Notes: generated by a model from the letters alone, not told the origin. 64,000 nt of DNA from Bifidobacterium simiiventris (GCF_019331715.1 NZ_JAHBBG010000001.1:1-64000), one strand, 5' to 3'; shown: positions 33,251 to 45,794, numbered from the stretch's first letter. Numbers and translations: made by a program.

Positions 33251-34227
33251 GATTCCCTTCCCTTCCTGCTGATCGCGGTCAGGCAGCGTTCGAGCGCATA
33301 CACCGGGTCGCCGCCGTTCGTCTTGCTTTGCTCGTCGGCCCATGCGAGCAGCTGGATGCACCGGCTCATGCCGTCCGACGTCCATCCGGAGAGCTGGCGT
33401 TGCGCGTTCTTGAGCACCCACGGGTTCATTTTGGCTTCGGCCTGTGAGATCACGCCCGAGCGCACGGCCGAGGCCTTGGCCATCGAACGCAGTTTCATTG
33501 CGAGCGCGCCGATGAGCGCGATCGGATCAGTGCCCTGCTCGACCGCGGACCGCATCTGGATGATCGCCTCGGCGGTGCGCCCGGCGACGGCCGTGTCGGC
33601 GACCGCGAAGCCGGTGACCTGCGGGTTGGCGGTCAGGTATTGGTTCACGCGGTTCAGACCGATCGGGTCGTCGTCGAAGTCGAAGCACAGCTGGTCGCAC
33701 ATGGCGGCCAGTTCGCCGGTTTTCTCGCCGAGCACGGCGACGAGCTGCTGCGCGGCGGCCGGGTCGACGCGGCGATGATTGCGTTCGAAGCGGCCGATCG
33801 TGAAGTTGAGCTTCGCGTCGGCCTTCTTGAGATCGGCCACGGCCTCCTTGCGGGCGCCGGCTTTCTCGAGCTGGTCGACGAGACGCTTGCCTTTCATGCC
33901 GCCTTCGTGCTGGCAGATGACGACGCTGGCGCTCTTCGGGCCGGCGCATGCCTCCTTGCAGTAGGCGATCATCGCGTCGGCGAGTTTGTCGTCGGCGTTC
34001 TGCAGGTTGGTCACGGTGACGATCGACGTGTCCGAGAACAGCGAGGGGCCAACCGCCTCGTCGAACTCGTACCGGTCGGTGTCGCCCGCGTCGAGTTCGA
34101 CCAGTTCCGCGTCGGGACGGCGTTGCTGAGCGCGCTGACGCAGATCGCGCACCGTCTGCCCGTTCAGATACGGGTCGCCGCCGAACACGATGGTGAACGG
34201 CGTGTTCCTGCCTGCCTTGTTTGCCAT
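33247..34227 (-). CDS. holA: DNA polymerase III subunit delta
   Basis: HolA is the wrench subunit of the clamp loader; it opens the beta sliding clamp. The 326 residues match the family in length. Recognisable features are FTIVFGGDPYLN at the start, an N-terminal P-loop-like fold without a working Walker A, and the C-terminal helical collar (QLSGWTSDGMSRCIQLLAWADEQSK). ATG 34227 (MANKAGR) follows GGGGAAC; a longer frame to 34509 lacks support and would enter the divergent promoter region. It is the first gene of the run holA-tsaE-tsaB-rimI-tsaD. It diverges from the transglutaminase-like gene, with 117 bp between the two starts. Confidence 0.93.
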   Translation of the reverse strand: MANKAGRNTPFTIVFGGDPYLNGQTVRDLRQRAQQRRPDAELVELDAGDTDRYEFDEAVGPSLFSDTSIVTVTNLQNADDKLADAMIAYCKEACAGPKSASVVICQHEGGMKGKRLVDQLEKAGARKEAVADLKKADAKLNFTIGRFERNHRRVDPAAAQQLVAVLGEKTGELAAMCDQLCFDFDDDPIGLNRVNQYLTANPQVTGFAVADTAVAGRTAEAIIQMRSAVEQGTDPIALIGALAMKLRSMAKASAVRSGVISQAEAKMNPWVLKNAQRQLSGWTSDGMSRCIQLLAWADEQSKTNGGDPVYALERCLTAISRKGRES

Positions 34228-34344
34228 GTTCCCCAATCTCGCCGCAACGTTGGACAACACCAGTGCCAAATCCGTGGAGGCCCGGCCTTGGACGGGTAGG
34301 ATGATGTTGACAATGACGCGCAAGCGAACGAAAGGGTTTCCACC

Positions 34345-36933
34345 ATGACACAACAGCCGAACGGCGGCACCGTGGACAACGGTGACACACAGCAACCTCA
34401 ATATCATCCGCAGCAGCCGTATCAACAGTCCTCGTCCCCGCAACCGGTCGGGCAACAGTATCCGGCACCTGTCGGTCAGCCGTATCAGGCACCATACGCT
34501 GGGCAGCATCAGTCACAGCCCATGCCGCAACCACAACCGCAGTCGGCCGCGAACCCGGCGGGACCATATCCGCCGCAACCTTACCCGGCTCAATCGCAAC
34601 AGCCGTACCGGCAACCGCAGCATCCCAACCAGCAGCCGCATCCCGGTCAGCCGTATCCATTCCCCGCGCAGCCGCAGCCGACCGGACCGGGCGCCAACGG
34701 CAAGCGCAGGAGGAAGTGGCCGTTCATACTGATCGCGGTCCTCGCCGTCATCGCGTGCGTCATCGGCGGCCTGTTCGTTGCAAGCTCCCGTTCGGATAAC
34801 AAGTCCGCATCGCTGCCCACTGCCGAGCAAGCGTACGGCAGCGCCCTGCCGGCATCCAAGTACGAGTTGAGGGACCCGATCGTGGTCGACATCTACCACG
34901 AGTTCCGCATCACGCTCAAGGGCAAGGCCTCGGTCGTCCCGGACGATTACTGGGTGTTCAAACTCAAGGGCGCCGACATGACGACGTTCGACTGCGCGAA
35001 GGTCTATCAGGACGCCGCGCTGTCCGTGCCGGTCCCAACCAGCGCGAACGCCGGCATGCCGGAAAGCGACAAGGACGGTAACGGCGTCATCGACGTCGGC
35101 GGCGAGATGGACATCCCCGAGTACTTGCGCGACGGAAACGACGACATCGGCAGCGATCACGGATTCCTGCCGTCCGACGGCTACTATTACGTGCAGTACA
35201 TGGGCGAGGACGGTTCGAAACTCGCCAAGCCGATCGTCCAGTTCTTCAAGGTCGTCAATCCGACCGATGTCGAACAGCTCTCCCCCGTGAACGGCATCAC
35301 GCCCACCGTCAACGCGCAGGGCGGCGTCGACATCTCGTGGAGCAAGCTCGAGGGCGCGAAGTCGTACAACGTGTACGCCTACATCGTCACCCCGCAGGTC
35401 GGCCAGCCCGGCGACGACTACTTCGCCGAAGAGCGCAGCACGGTCACGAAGATCGGCTCGTCCACGACGACCACGCTGCTGTCGAAGGACTACGACAAGC
35501 CGAAAAGCCACCAGCTCGTCGACGGCACGGACGCCGTCTACAGCCAGAACGAGGCCTACCAGTCGCTTGCCGTGGAGAGGCAGGACGCGATCGATTCCTG
35601 CCAGAACGCGACGGACGAATACTGCGCGAACATACTGCAGCAGGCCGGCGGCTCGTACGATCCCGGTTCGGCGGGCAAACTGTACTTCATCGTCACCGCG
35701 GTGGATGCGGACGGGCATGAAGGCCGATGGCGCGCGGTTGACGCAAGCAGCATCGTGCCGTCGATCCCGCTGACGACGGCCGAGCACGCTCGCGTCAGCC
35801 AATGGTTCTACGGCCTGAGCGGCGCGTTCGGCGAGAAGAACACGGCCGACGAATCGATGCAGGCATACGCCTACACGTTCGTGACCATGGCCAACGGCGC
35901 GACCGCCCCGATCCCCAGCACGTTCAGCGACCTGCGCCGCGACGAGAACTCCTCCAGCAGCTGGCGGTTCACCGTCTCCGCCCCCGGAACGATGATCACC
36001 AACTCCGGATCCCTGTACTACGAGGGAGACCTGAACCAGGCATTCGCGCAGATTACTCAGGCCGCGCTCCGAGCACTGCCGAAGGCCGGCGGCGTGCTCG
36101 ACCGCATCAACGCGGTGCGAGGCGATACCGACTGGAGCGGTTACGACGCGAAGGACATCGACTCGGACACGAAACAGTCCCAGTACTTCACCTACGCGTC
36201 GACCGAATACGGCACGTACCTCGCCAACAACATTCTCAACGGCCACGAGGTCATCGACATCACCGACTACGCCACGGACGACTATCAGGTGAGCACGTCG
36301 GACGTGATGAATGAGGTAATCAGCCAGAACCCGTATATACGCACCGATTCATCCGGCGTGTCTTACACCGTGCGCAAGAAGGGCGACCGGACGGTGATGT
36401 GGGTGCACTATCCGCAGGACTACGCGAAACGTCAGCAGCAGATTGCCGATTTCGTGGATTCCGTAAAAGGCAGGTTCCAAGGCTCCGCACGGGACAAAGC
36501 AATCGCGATAGACCAGTTCCTCGCAGCGCGTATGACCTATGACTACGATGCCTTGAACAGCGTCGGAAAGAACGGCGAAGGCAGCGCGTTCGAATCCTCG
36601 CAGTCCTCCGAACAGTATCCGAACGCATGGAGCGCCTATGGCATGGTGGACGGCAAGGGCGTATGCCTGGCATACGCGTACGCCTACCAGCTGCTGGCCA
36701 AGGCCGCTGGGCTCGACACGCGAGTGGTGATCGGTTCCGTGACCGGCACCACCGCCAGTCACGCGTGGAATTACGTGGACATCGACGGCACGTGGCTGCT
36801 CGTCGATTCGACGTGGGATGACGATGGCGATACGGCCATCGATAAGTACCAACTCAAGGACAAATCCGAAGTGAGCGATCACCAGGCCTTCAACGACCAG
36901 TGGACCCTCGCCTCCCAGTCCGGCCAGTACTGA
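34345..36933 (+). CDS. Membrane-anchored protein with transglutaminase-like domain
   Basis: The 862-residue protein begins with a Pro/Gln/Tyr-rich tail (~1-115), then KRRRK and one membrane helix (~127-149), so the bulk should be outside the cell. A fibronectin-III-like segment lies near 310-440 (GVDISWSKLEGAKSYNVYAY). The C-terminal transglutaminase/protease-like core has the triad Cys774 (GKGVCLAYA), His806 (SHAWNYV) and Asp821 (LVDSTWDD). Such domains act as cross-linkers, peptidases or N-glycanase-like enzymes; which applies is unknown. ATG 34345 follows GAAAGGG. It is monocistronic with a terminator after it. The P/Q-rich cytoplasmic tail is typical of bifidobacterial membrane proteins. 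Confidence 0.85.
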   Translation: MTQQPNGGTVDNGDTQQPQYHPQQPYQQSSSPQPVGQQYPAPVGQPYQAPYAGQHQSQPMPQPQPQSAANPAGPYPPQPYPAQSQQPYRQPQHPNQQPHPGQPYPFPAQPQPTGPGANGKRRRKWPFILIAVLAVIACVIGGLFVASSRSDNKSASLPTAEQAYGSALPASKYELRDPIVVDIYHEFRITLKGKASVVPDDYWVFKLKGADMTTFDCAKVYQDAALSVPVPTSANAGMPESDKDGNGVIDVGGEMDIPEYLRDGNDDIGSDHGFLPSDGYYYVQYMGEDGSKLAKPIVQFFKVVNPTDVEQLSPVNGITPTVNAQGGVDISWSKLEGAKSYNVYAYIVTPQVGQPGDDYFAEERSTVTKIGSSTTTTLLSKDYDKPKSHQLVDGTDAVYSQNEAYQSLAVERQDAIDSCQNATDEYCANILQQAGGSYDPGSAGKLYFIVTAVDADGHEGRWRAVDASSIVPSIPLTTAEHARVSQWFYGLSGAFGEKNTADESMQAYAYTFVTMANGATAPIPSTFSDLRRDENSSSSWRFTVSAPGTMITNSGSLYYEGDLNQAFAQITQAALRALPKAGGVLDRINAVRGDTDWSGYDAKDIDSDTKQSQYFTYASTEYGTYLANNILNGHEVIDITDYATDDYQVSTSDVMNEVISQNPYIRTDSSGVSYTVRKKGDRTVMWVHYPQDYAKRQQQIADFVDSVKGRFQGSARDKAIAIDQFLAARMTYDYDALNSVGKNGEGSAFESSQSSEQYPNAWSAYGMVDGKGVCLAYAYAYQLLAKAAGLDTRVVIGSVTGTTASHAWNYVDIDGTWLLVDSTWDDDGDTAIDKYQLKDKSEVSDHQAFNDQWTLASQSGQY

Positions 36934-36953
36934 GCAGCGTTGTCAACGGCGTG

Positions 36954-36988
36954 AGCGGACGTTCGACCGCGATGATCGGACGTCCGCT
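36954..36988 (+). terminator. Terminator of the transglutaminase-like gene
   Basis: AGCGGACGT and ACGTCCGCT form a 9-bp stem 20 bp after the stop, followed by TTCGTTT. Confidence 0.7.
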
Positions 36989-37029
36989 TTCGTTTGCCTC
37001 GCCCACGAATCATGCCGTCGCCGATTCGC

Positions 37030-38844
37030 TTACCGGCGCCAGTCCCGTTCAAGGAACGTCTTGGTGTGGGCGAACCAGAGGGCGATGCGCGTGCGCGGGC
37101 CCGGACGAAAGGGCTTTCCGGGCAGCTCGGGGCAGGGATCGCTCAGGCGATGGGTGAGACGGACGCCGTACAGGATCACGGCGACGAGCATGGCTTCCGC
37201 AAGGAGCATGAGCAGTGCGCCGGGTAGGTTGCCGGATGTTTGGCCACCGGACGGGTCGGCGGGCCATGCGATGACGGCGTAGCGACCGGAGGCGAGCCAT
37301 GCGGCGATGCGTTCCATGACCTGCGTGCCACATGATGCCGTCCATGCGAGCAGGAAACCCAGTGTCGGGCTTGCCCATGCGACGAGCAGCGCGGCGAGAC
37401 CGGCCATTGTCGCGAATCCGACAAGCGGGCTGACCAGCAGGTTCGCCGGCACGGAGGCAAGCGAGAGCTCAGGCTCCATGAGGATCTGTATTGGCAGGGT
37501 CAGCGATTGTGCGGCGACGGTCATGCCCAGCGGTTCGGCCAGCACTTTCGGCATCACGGATTCCATCCATGTTCCGAGCGGCCGCGAGAACAGCACGATG
37601 CCGAGCACGGCGGCGCAGGACAGCGCGAACCCGTAGCTGCGCGCCATTGTAGGATCGGCCAGCAATACGCCGATCACCGTCCAGCTCAGCGCGCTCTCCG
37701 ACTGGCCGCGCCGACCGACGTACAGCGCCGCCGCGCCGAGCAATCCCATGACGAGCGCGCGCAACACGGAATCGGATGGGTACATGGCCGCGGCAAGCAG
37801 CAGGTACGAGGCCGCCACGAGACCGGCGACCAGCCGACGTGGCATGAGCAGCCGCGCGCACAGTCGTCGGGTCAGGTCGGCGACGAGCATGAAATGACCT
37901 CCCGAGACGGCCATGAGATGCATGATGCCGGATCGACGGAAATTGTCTTCGACCAGTTCGGCATACGCCTCCTCAACCGGCGATTGCGCATGACGCTGCC
38001 TGTCGTATACACCGTCGCCGATGTTGACGTGATCCTGACCGAGCATGCCGAGCGTCAGACCCGGCACGAGCACGCGTCCCTGGTCGGAAAGCCGCTCGGT
38101 GACGGAGAAGAACGACTGCTGTATGACTGTGATCGTTCGCCGCGGCAGGGTCGGCGCACGGATCGTTTCAGGCATGCCAGATGAAGGTTCGGTGATCAGC
38201 CAGAGCGGCTGTTTACCGTATCGTGCCTGTTGCAGGACGCCATGGATGCGAATGACGGAACCGTGTGCGAGTTGCGCGCATGCCGTTCCGGATGCGAATA
38301 GGCGCAGGGAGGCGAGCGAGGATTGCGTGACAGAACCGTCCGACAACGATCGCAGGACCGCGTCGGTCTGGCAGTCCGCGTCACGTAAGGTGGAAGCTGT
38401 AGGCGGCGTGATGATGCGCATGGTTGCGATGACTGCGGTTTCGGCGGTTCGACGTGCCGCCCGGGTGGCGGGGTCGTGCCATTGGGCGAGCGCGACGGAC
38501 AGGGTGCTGATACCGCAAAGGCATACGGCGACGATGAGCACGGTGAGAGCGGCACGGGAGGACGCGTATGCGATACAACAGGCGACAAGGATCGCAAGGA
38601 GGAGAACGGCGAGGGATAGAACGTCCGGCGCGTCGGAACCCATGAACAGGTTGAACGCCTGATGGACGGCCAGACTTGTCATCCATACGACGAACGCGAC
38701 GGGCAGCATGCGCCAGTCGCGACTCCCCTGCTCCCTGTGTGACGTAATGCCGGCAGTTGTTTTCCCGTATCGGCGGCCGCCGGATCTCAATCCACCATGC
38801 CGCCCGTTCGAGACAATTCGGCCGCGCCGTATCCGTCTGTTCAT
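37030..38844 (-). CDS. comEC: ComEC/Rec2-type competence membrane protein, short form
   Basis: ComEC forms the inner-membrane channel for single-stranded DNA in natural transformation. The 604-residue protein has an N-terminal helical and OB-like part, then the competence domain with many helices and the family motif HLMAVSGGHFMLV (~300). It ends soon after the last helices. The metallo-beta-lactamase domain found at the C-terminus of most ComEC proteins (total ~750-800 residues) is absent. It starts in a 4-bp ATGA overlap with comEA, so the two are coupled. Whether it takes up DNA is not shown by the sequence. Confidence 0.9.
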   Translation of the reverse strand: MNRRIRRGRIVSNGRHGGLRSGGRRYGKTTAGITSHREQGSRDWRMLPVAFVVWMTSLAVHQAFNLFMGSDAPDVLSLAVLLLAILVACCIAYASSRAALTVLIVAVCLCGISTLSVALAQWHDPATRAARRTAETAVIATMRIITPPTASTLRDADCQTDAVLRSLSDGSVTQSSLASLRLFASGTACAQLAHGSVIRIHGVLQQARYGKQPLWLITEPSSGMPETIRAPTLPRRTITVIQQSFFSVTERLSDQGRVLVPGLTLGMLGQDHVNIGDGVYDRQRHAQSPVEEAYAELVEDNFRRSGIMHLMAVSGGHFMLVADLTRRLCARLLMPRRLVAGLVAASYLLLAAAMYPSDSVLRALVMGLLGAAALYVGRRGQSESALSWTVIGVLLADPTMARSYGFALSCAAVLGIVLFSRPLGTWMESVMPKVLAEPLGMTVAAQSLTLPIQILMEPELSLASVPANLLVSPLVGFATMAGLAALLVAWASPTLGFLLAWTASCGTQVMERIAAWLASGRYAVIAWPADPSGGQTSGNLPGALLMLLAEAMLVAVILYGVRLTHRLSDPCPELPGKPFRPGPRTRIALWFAHTKTFLERDWRR

Positions 38845-39692
38845 CGCACCGCCACCTCGTCTCTGATTTTGGCGAGGGTTTTCGTGCCGATGCCCTTGAC
38901 ATCGAGCAGCTGGTCGACGCTGGTGAACCGTCCGATCGCTTTACGATGCGCGAGGATACGTTCGGCGGTGACTGGGCCGATGCCCTTGACGGTCTGTAAT
39001 TCCTCGGACGTCGCGGTATTGAGATCGATTCTGCCATCATCGGTGGGAACGGGTTGCGCCGGTTCGGCCGCCGACGAGTCAGTGGATGTTTCGCCTCCAC
39101 TCTGTTCGGCGTCGTCACCATTTGTCGTCGTTCCGTCAACATCGTCATTCTGCACACCGAAACCGGAGTCGGAGGAACGACTGTCTGATCGGGTGTCATC
39201 ACCGGCCGACGTATCCGTTCCATCACCGATTCCGGTACGGGACGACGAATCGGACGAACCGGATGCCACGGATGAGGTCTGAGCATCGGTCAGTACCCGT
39301 TCGTAACGGATCGCTTGCTGGACAAGCATGGTCAGGCTTGCGCACAGCATCGTGGCAAGTATCAGCACCGCCGTCGCCGCATGGATCGGTTTGAACGCCG
39401 TCCGTGGCCGGTCACGCCGCAGACGATGCTCCTCGTGCGCGGTGTCCGATGAACGTACGCCGGCAAGCATGCCGAGTGATGGCATCCGATCGGTTCGCCT
39501 CCGAGCATCCGGCCTGCTCGGAGGCGGCGGAGGATGCAATTCGACGGATACGTCACCGTTTCGCGCCGCAGGATCCGTGGATGCGGCTTGTGGATGATGT
39601 GTCTGCATCGCATGGCTCAATGATCCGAGACGACGCGATGCCGCTTCGCCGCCGTCCGCCGACAAATCCTGATCGATATGCAAGATGCCCAT
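38841..39692 (-). CDS. comEA: ComEA-family helix-hairpin-helix DNA-binding protein
   Basis: The 283-residue protein has a basic N-terminal region, one membrane helix (~105-128), a long Ser/Asp/Thr-rich linker (~130-215) and a C-terminal double helix-hairpin-helix domain (DLNTATSEELQTVKGIGPVTAERILAHR is the hallmark, written here in part: NTATSEEL, GIGPVTAERI). ComEA binds incoming double-stranded DNA outside the membrane and passes it to ComEC. The first ATG (39692) has no clear ribosome binding site; an ATG at 39608 is an alternative. It lies downstream of leuS and is coupled to comEC. A motif shared with the pilus operon precedes it. Confidence 0.9.
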   Translation of the reverse strand: MGILHIDQDLSADGGEAASRRLGSLSHAMQTHHPQAASTDPAARNGDVSVELHPPPPPSRPDARRRTDRMPSLGMLAGVRSSDTAHEEHRLRRDRPRTAFKPIHAATAVLILATMLCASLTMLVQQAIRYERVLTDAQTSSVASGSSDSSSRTGIGDGTDTSAGDDTRSDSRSSDSGFGVQNDDVDGTTTNGDDAEQSGGETSTDSSAAEPAQPVPTDDGRIDLNTATSEELQTVKGIGPVTAERILAHRKAIGRFTSVDQLLDVKGIGTKTLAKIRDEVAVR

Positions 39693-39722
39693 GTATCCAC
39701 AGTGAGGGATGCATGGGCATCT

Positions 39723-39769
39723 TGTCCAGTCAGACCAGGGTATGTGGTCGAACGGTCAGGTTATCCACA
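39723..39769 (-). promoter_or_regulatory. Composite motif upstream of comEA, shared with the pilus operon
   Basis: The plus strand reads TGTCCAG (39723-39729), TATGTGGTCGAA (39741-39752, with 39753 C), GGT, CAG, then GTTATCCACA (39760-39769). The same three blocks in the same order occur upstream of the major pilin gene (29203-29251). The last block contains a perfect DnaA box; a one-mismatch box (GTATCCACA) lies at 39693-39701. It sits in the 110-bp leuS-comEA gap. Confidence 0.5.
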
Positions 39770-39802
39770 ATACGCCGGAAAAACGGACTTTCCCCCGTCC
39801 GA

Positions 39803-42781
<2,979 letters not shown>

Positions 42782-42871
42782 ACGGTGAATTATTGCCATG
42801 CAACTGGACACGGCCGCATGATTCCGCCCATTGCGACCGCATCATGATTCCACGGATGATTCCGGGGCGTG

Positions 42872-43849
42872 TCAGTATGTCGTGACGGTCGGAGATGACA
42901 GCGGTGACGGCCGGTATCCGAACGGCATGAGATCGGCGTCGACGTACTGTCGCCACGAGCCGTCGTCGAGCATCGCCCGCAGCGCCGCAGTGATCTTGCC
43001 GGCAAGTTCGGTGCGGTCGTGTCGCACGGCGATGCCGTAGCTCAGACCGTCATCGTCCGACGAATCCGTGACGAGCCGGTACGAGCCGCGCCGGTCGTGC
43101 ATCAGTCCCGGCAACGTCGCCTCGTCGCCGGCGACCATGTCGACCGATCCGGCCATGAGCGCGGTCATGCACTGCCCATACGTGTCGTAAGTCTTCACCG
43201 TCACGTCATCGCGTCCGGCGATCATCGCGCGTTCGGCCGTGCCGTTCACCGCACAGACCGTCATATCGCGCCTTACGTCACCGTCTGTCTTGTCGTGACC
43301 CACGGCGACATCGTGCTGATCGGCGATGGCCGTGCCACTGTCCGTCGTATCGAACAGATCCGCGACCGCATCCCCGCCCAGTGTCTCGTCGTCGTGCACC
43401 AGCACGGCCGGCCGCACGTCAAGATACGATCCGGCGAACGCGACGTTCTTCGCGGCCTCATCAGTCATCGTGAATCCGGCGACCACCATGTCGGCGCGGC
43501 CTCCGTCCAATGCCGTGGCCCGTTCCTGCGGCCGCACCTGCACGAACACGATCTGTTTGCGGCCGTAGCCGAGCACCTTCGCCACGTAGGCGGCCACGTC
43601 GATGTCGAATCCGGAGTACGAGCCGTCATGCCAGTATCCCAATCCCGGCAGGTCGGAGGAGACGCCGATCGTGATCGTCGGCCCCTGCGGCTGTCCGGAT
43701 GTAGCGGACAACGCATCGGCATCGGTCGTCGCGGAAGAACCCGCGCCGGAAGTCCCGCAGCCGGCCAACGGCAGCATCGACAGCACGAGCGCGCACGCGG
43801 CCGCACCCAGCCGACGCCGCACGATACGGCCATTCACGCTCACGCTCAT
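42872..43849 (-). CDS. Amino-acid-type ABC substrate-binding lipoprotein (family 3)
   Basis: The 325-residue protein has a lipoprotein signal peptide with LAGC at Cys31 and the family 3 solute-binding fold of polar amino acid receptors (SGFDIDVAAYVAKVLG, DMVVAGFTMTDE). It should deliver an amino acid such as glutamine or arginine to an ABC importer. No permease or ATPase gene is adjacent. ATG 43849 overlaps the corA stop by 4 bp (ATGA), so its translation is coupled to corA, an unusual partner. An Asp/Ala/Thr-rich insert near ~180-200 is longer than usual. Confidence 0.88.
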   Translation of the reverse strand: MSVSVNGRIVRRRLGAAACALVLSMLPLAGCGTSGAGSSATTDADALSATSGQPQGPTITIGVSSDLPGLGYWHDGSYSGFDIDVAAYVAKVLGYGRKQIVFVQVRPQERATALDGGRADMVVAGFTMTDEAAKNVAFAGSYLDVRPAVLVHDDETLGGDAVADLFDTTDSGTAIADQHDVAVGHDKTDGDVRRDMTVCAVNGTAERAMIAGRDDVTVKTYDTYGQCMTALMAGSVDMVAGDEATLPGLMHDRRGSYRLVTDSSDDDGLSYGIAVRHDRTELAGKITAALRAMLDDGSWRQYVDADLMPFGYRPSPLSSPTVTTY

Positions 43850-44796
43850 TTGAACATGCGCGAACGGGTGAGGAACCACGTCACCACGGCGGACAGGGCG
43901 ACCGAGATCACGATGATCGCGACGAAACCCCACGGCTTGTCGCTCAACGGCATGCCGAGCATGCCCTCTTGGAAGTTCATGCCGTACATCGAGAAGATGA
44001 GCGTGGGCACCGACAGCGTGATCGAGATGATCGTGAAGATGCGCATCACGTTGTTCAGGTTGTTCGACACGATCGAGGCGAACGCGTCAGTCATGTTCGC
44101 AAGAACGCCGCTGTAGATGTTCGCCATCTCGATGGCCTGCTTGTTTTCGGTGATGACGTCGTCAAGCAGGTCCTCGTCGTCCGGGTACTGCTTGATGCGG
44201 CTTAGCGTGGTGAGCTTCTCCATCACGATTTCGTTCGATTTGAGCGACGTGGTGAAGTAGACCAAGGTCTTGCTCAGCTCCATGAGCATCACGATCTCGC
44301 GGTTCTGCATGGAGTGGCGGAGCTTCAATTCGAGCTTGTCGCTTTCGCGGTCGATGATGCGCAGATAACGCAGGTACATGGTCGCGTTGCGGTACAGGAT
44401 CTGCAGGATGAATCGCGAGCGCATGAACGTGTTGAAGCCGCGGATCGTGCCTTCCATGAACGGGTGGAGCACGGGCGTGTCCTGCATACATACGGTGATG
44501 ATGAGGTTCTGCGTGACGATGATCGACAACGGGATCGTCTCGTACCAGTCGCGGCCGCCGCGCTCCTCGACGGTCGGGATGTCGACGATGACCATCGTGT
44601 AGTCGTCCTCGACGTCAACGCGCGAACGTTCCTCGTCATCCAGCGGGGCGCGCAGGTCGGCCAGGTCGATGCCGGTCTGCTGGGCGATGGTGGCGAGTTC
44701 CACGTCGGTCGGTTCGCTCAAGGATATCCACGACCCGTTCTCGGGTTTCTGTACCTGCTCCACTTGGCCGTTGATGGTGCTGAAGATTCTCAACAT
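43846..44796 (-). CDS. corA: CorA-family divalent metal transporter
   Basis: CorA forms a pentameric Mg2+ (or Co2+/Ni2+) channel. The 316 residues have the long cytoplasmic funnel and two C-terminal helices (~255-275 and ~288-308) joined by the diagnostic YGMNF motif. The start ATG 44796 follows GGTGAACGAGAC. The C-terminal RSRMFK is basic, as usual. It is translationally coupled to the amino-acid-binding lipoprotein gene downstream. Substrate between Mg2+ and other metals cannot be told. Confidence 0.93.
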   Translation of the reverse strand: MLRIFSTINGQVEQVQKPENGSWISLSEPTDVELATIAQQTGIDLADLRAPLDDEERSRVDVEDDYTMVIVDIPTVEERGGRDWYETIPLSIIVTQNLIITVCMQDTPVLHPFMEGTIRGFNTFMRSRFILQILYRNATMYLRYLRIIDRESDKLELKLRHSMQNREIVMLMELSKTLVYFTTSLKSNEIVMEKLTTLSRIKQYPDDEDLLDDVITENKQAIEMANIYSGVLANMTDAFASIVSNNLNNVMRIFTIISITLSVPTLIFSMYGMNFQEGMLGMPLSDKPWGFVAIIVISVALSAVVTWFLTRSRMFK

Positions 44797-44879
44797 GTCT
44801 CGTTCACCTGCCTTCCGCCGTGCGATTGCGGCGCGATGCCCCGCGTCGATTCAAACCGAGACAAGAATAGTCCCTACGG

Positions 44880-45695
44880 TCAGACACCCGCCGTGAGCCA
44901 CACGGGACCGTTGTCCCAGTCGACGGTGCGCACGATGGGGGCGCATTCGTTGAACGCGTCGAGCTGCCAGACCGGGCGGTCGAACGCGTGGCCGTTCATC
45001 TCGCGCAGGATGCTCAGCCGGCTCCAGAACGCGTTGCGGATGCGGCCGAGATTGTCGAGCGAATTGACCTGCATGCCAACCAGTGTTTCGATCGTGGCGG
45101 CGATCCATGAACCGTGGCCGACGACCATGAGCGTGGTCGGCTCGGCGGCGTATTGCGGGTCGGCGATGATCGCGCGCATCGCGTCCGCGCCTCGCCGGCC
45201 GGTCGCCTCGCGGCTTTCGACGCCGTAGGCGAGTTCGCCGCCCTCGTGCCGGCGCCATGAGGCGTATGCTTCGGCGTCGATGTCGCGGATCTGTTCGCGG
45301 GTCAGGCCCTCCCATTGACCGAAGCTGCGTTCGCGCAGCCTCGGGTCGGTGGTGACGTCCAGTCCGAGCGGGTCGGCGAAGGCGTGCGCGGTCTGCTGGG
45401 CGCGGAACAGGTCCGACGAAATGACGACCATGCGCCGGCCCGCGGCCGGCGCGTTGCAGTATTCGCTGATGTCGCTGCGTTCTGCGGCTTCGGGACCGGG
45501 TTGCGCGAGCCGTTCCGGGTTGCGTGCGATGCCGCCGATCTTTGCCCAATAGTAGCGCTGCGCGAGTTCGAGACCGGCCATGTCGGCCTGCCATTGGCCG
45601 ACGATGTCGAGCGGCACGTCGATCTGGCCCTGGAGCCGCCCGGCGCGGTTGTATGCCGTTCGTCCGTGCCTGAGCATCACCACTTCGTCGATCAT
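44880..45695 (-). CDS. Histidine phosphatase family protein
   Basis: The 271-residue cytoplasmic protein belongs to the phosphoglycerate mutase-like superfamily: RHG motif in MLRHGRTAYNRAGRLQGQID, the SSDLFRAQQTA arm, RLRERSFGQWEG and the second His in VVGHGSWI. ATG 45695 follows GGGAGCGACGG. It is a paralogue of the product of 56073-56783 (shared RTxYN, LQGQIDxPLD-like start, FADPLGLDV, RxFGQWEG). It is likely a phosphatase rather than a glycolytic mutase; the substrate is unknown. It diverges from the orphan regulator gene. Confidence 0.88.
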   Translation of the reverse strand: MIDEVVMLRHGRTAYNRAGRLQGQIDVPLDIVGQWQADMAGLELAQRYYWAKIGGIARNPERLAQPGPEAAERSDISEYCNAPAAGRRMVVISSDLFRAQQTAHAFADPLGLDVTTDPRLRERSFGQWEGLTREQIRDIDAEAYASWRRHEGGELAYGVESREATGRRGADAMRAIIADPQYAAEPTTLMVVGHGSWIAATIETLVGMQVNSLDNLGRIRNAFWSRLSILREMNGHAFDRPVWQLDAFNECAPIVRTVDWDNGPVWLTAGV

Positions 45696-45794
45696 CCGTC
45701 GCTCCCGTTCATCGTCCTGGTCATCGGCTTGTCGTTTCTCGCCTATCATATCGACAGCCCGGCATCTGAGATACCGAACCGGAAACGCTCGGAC

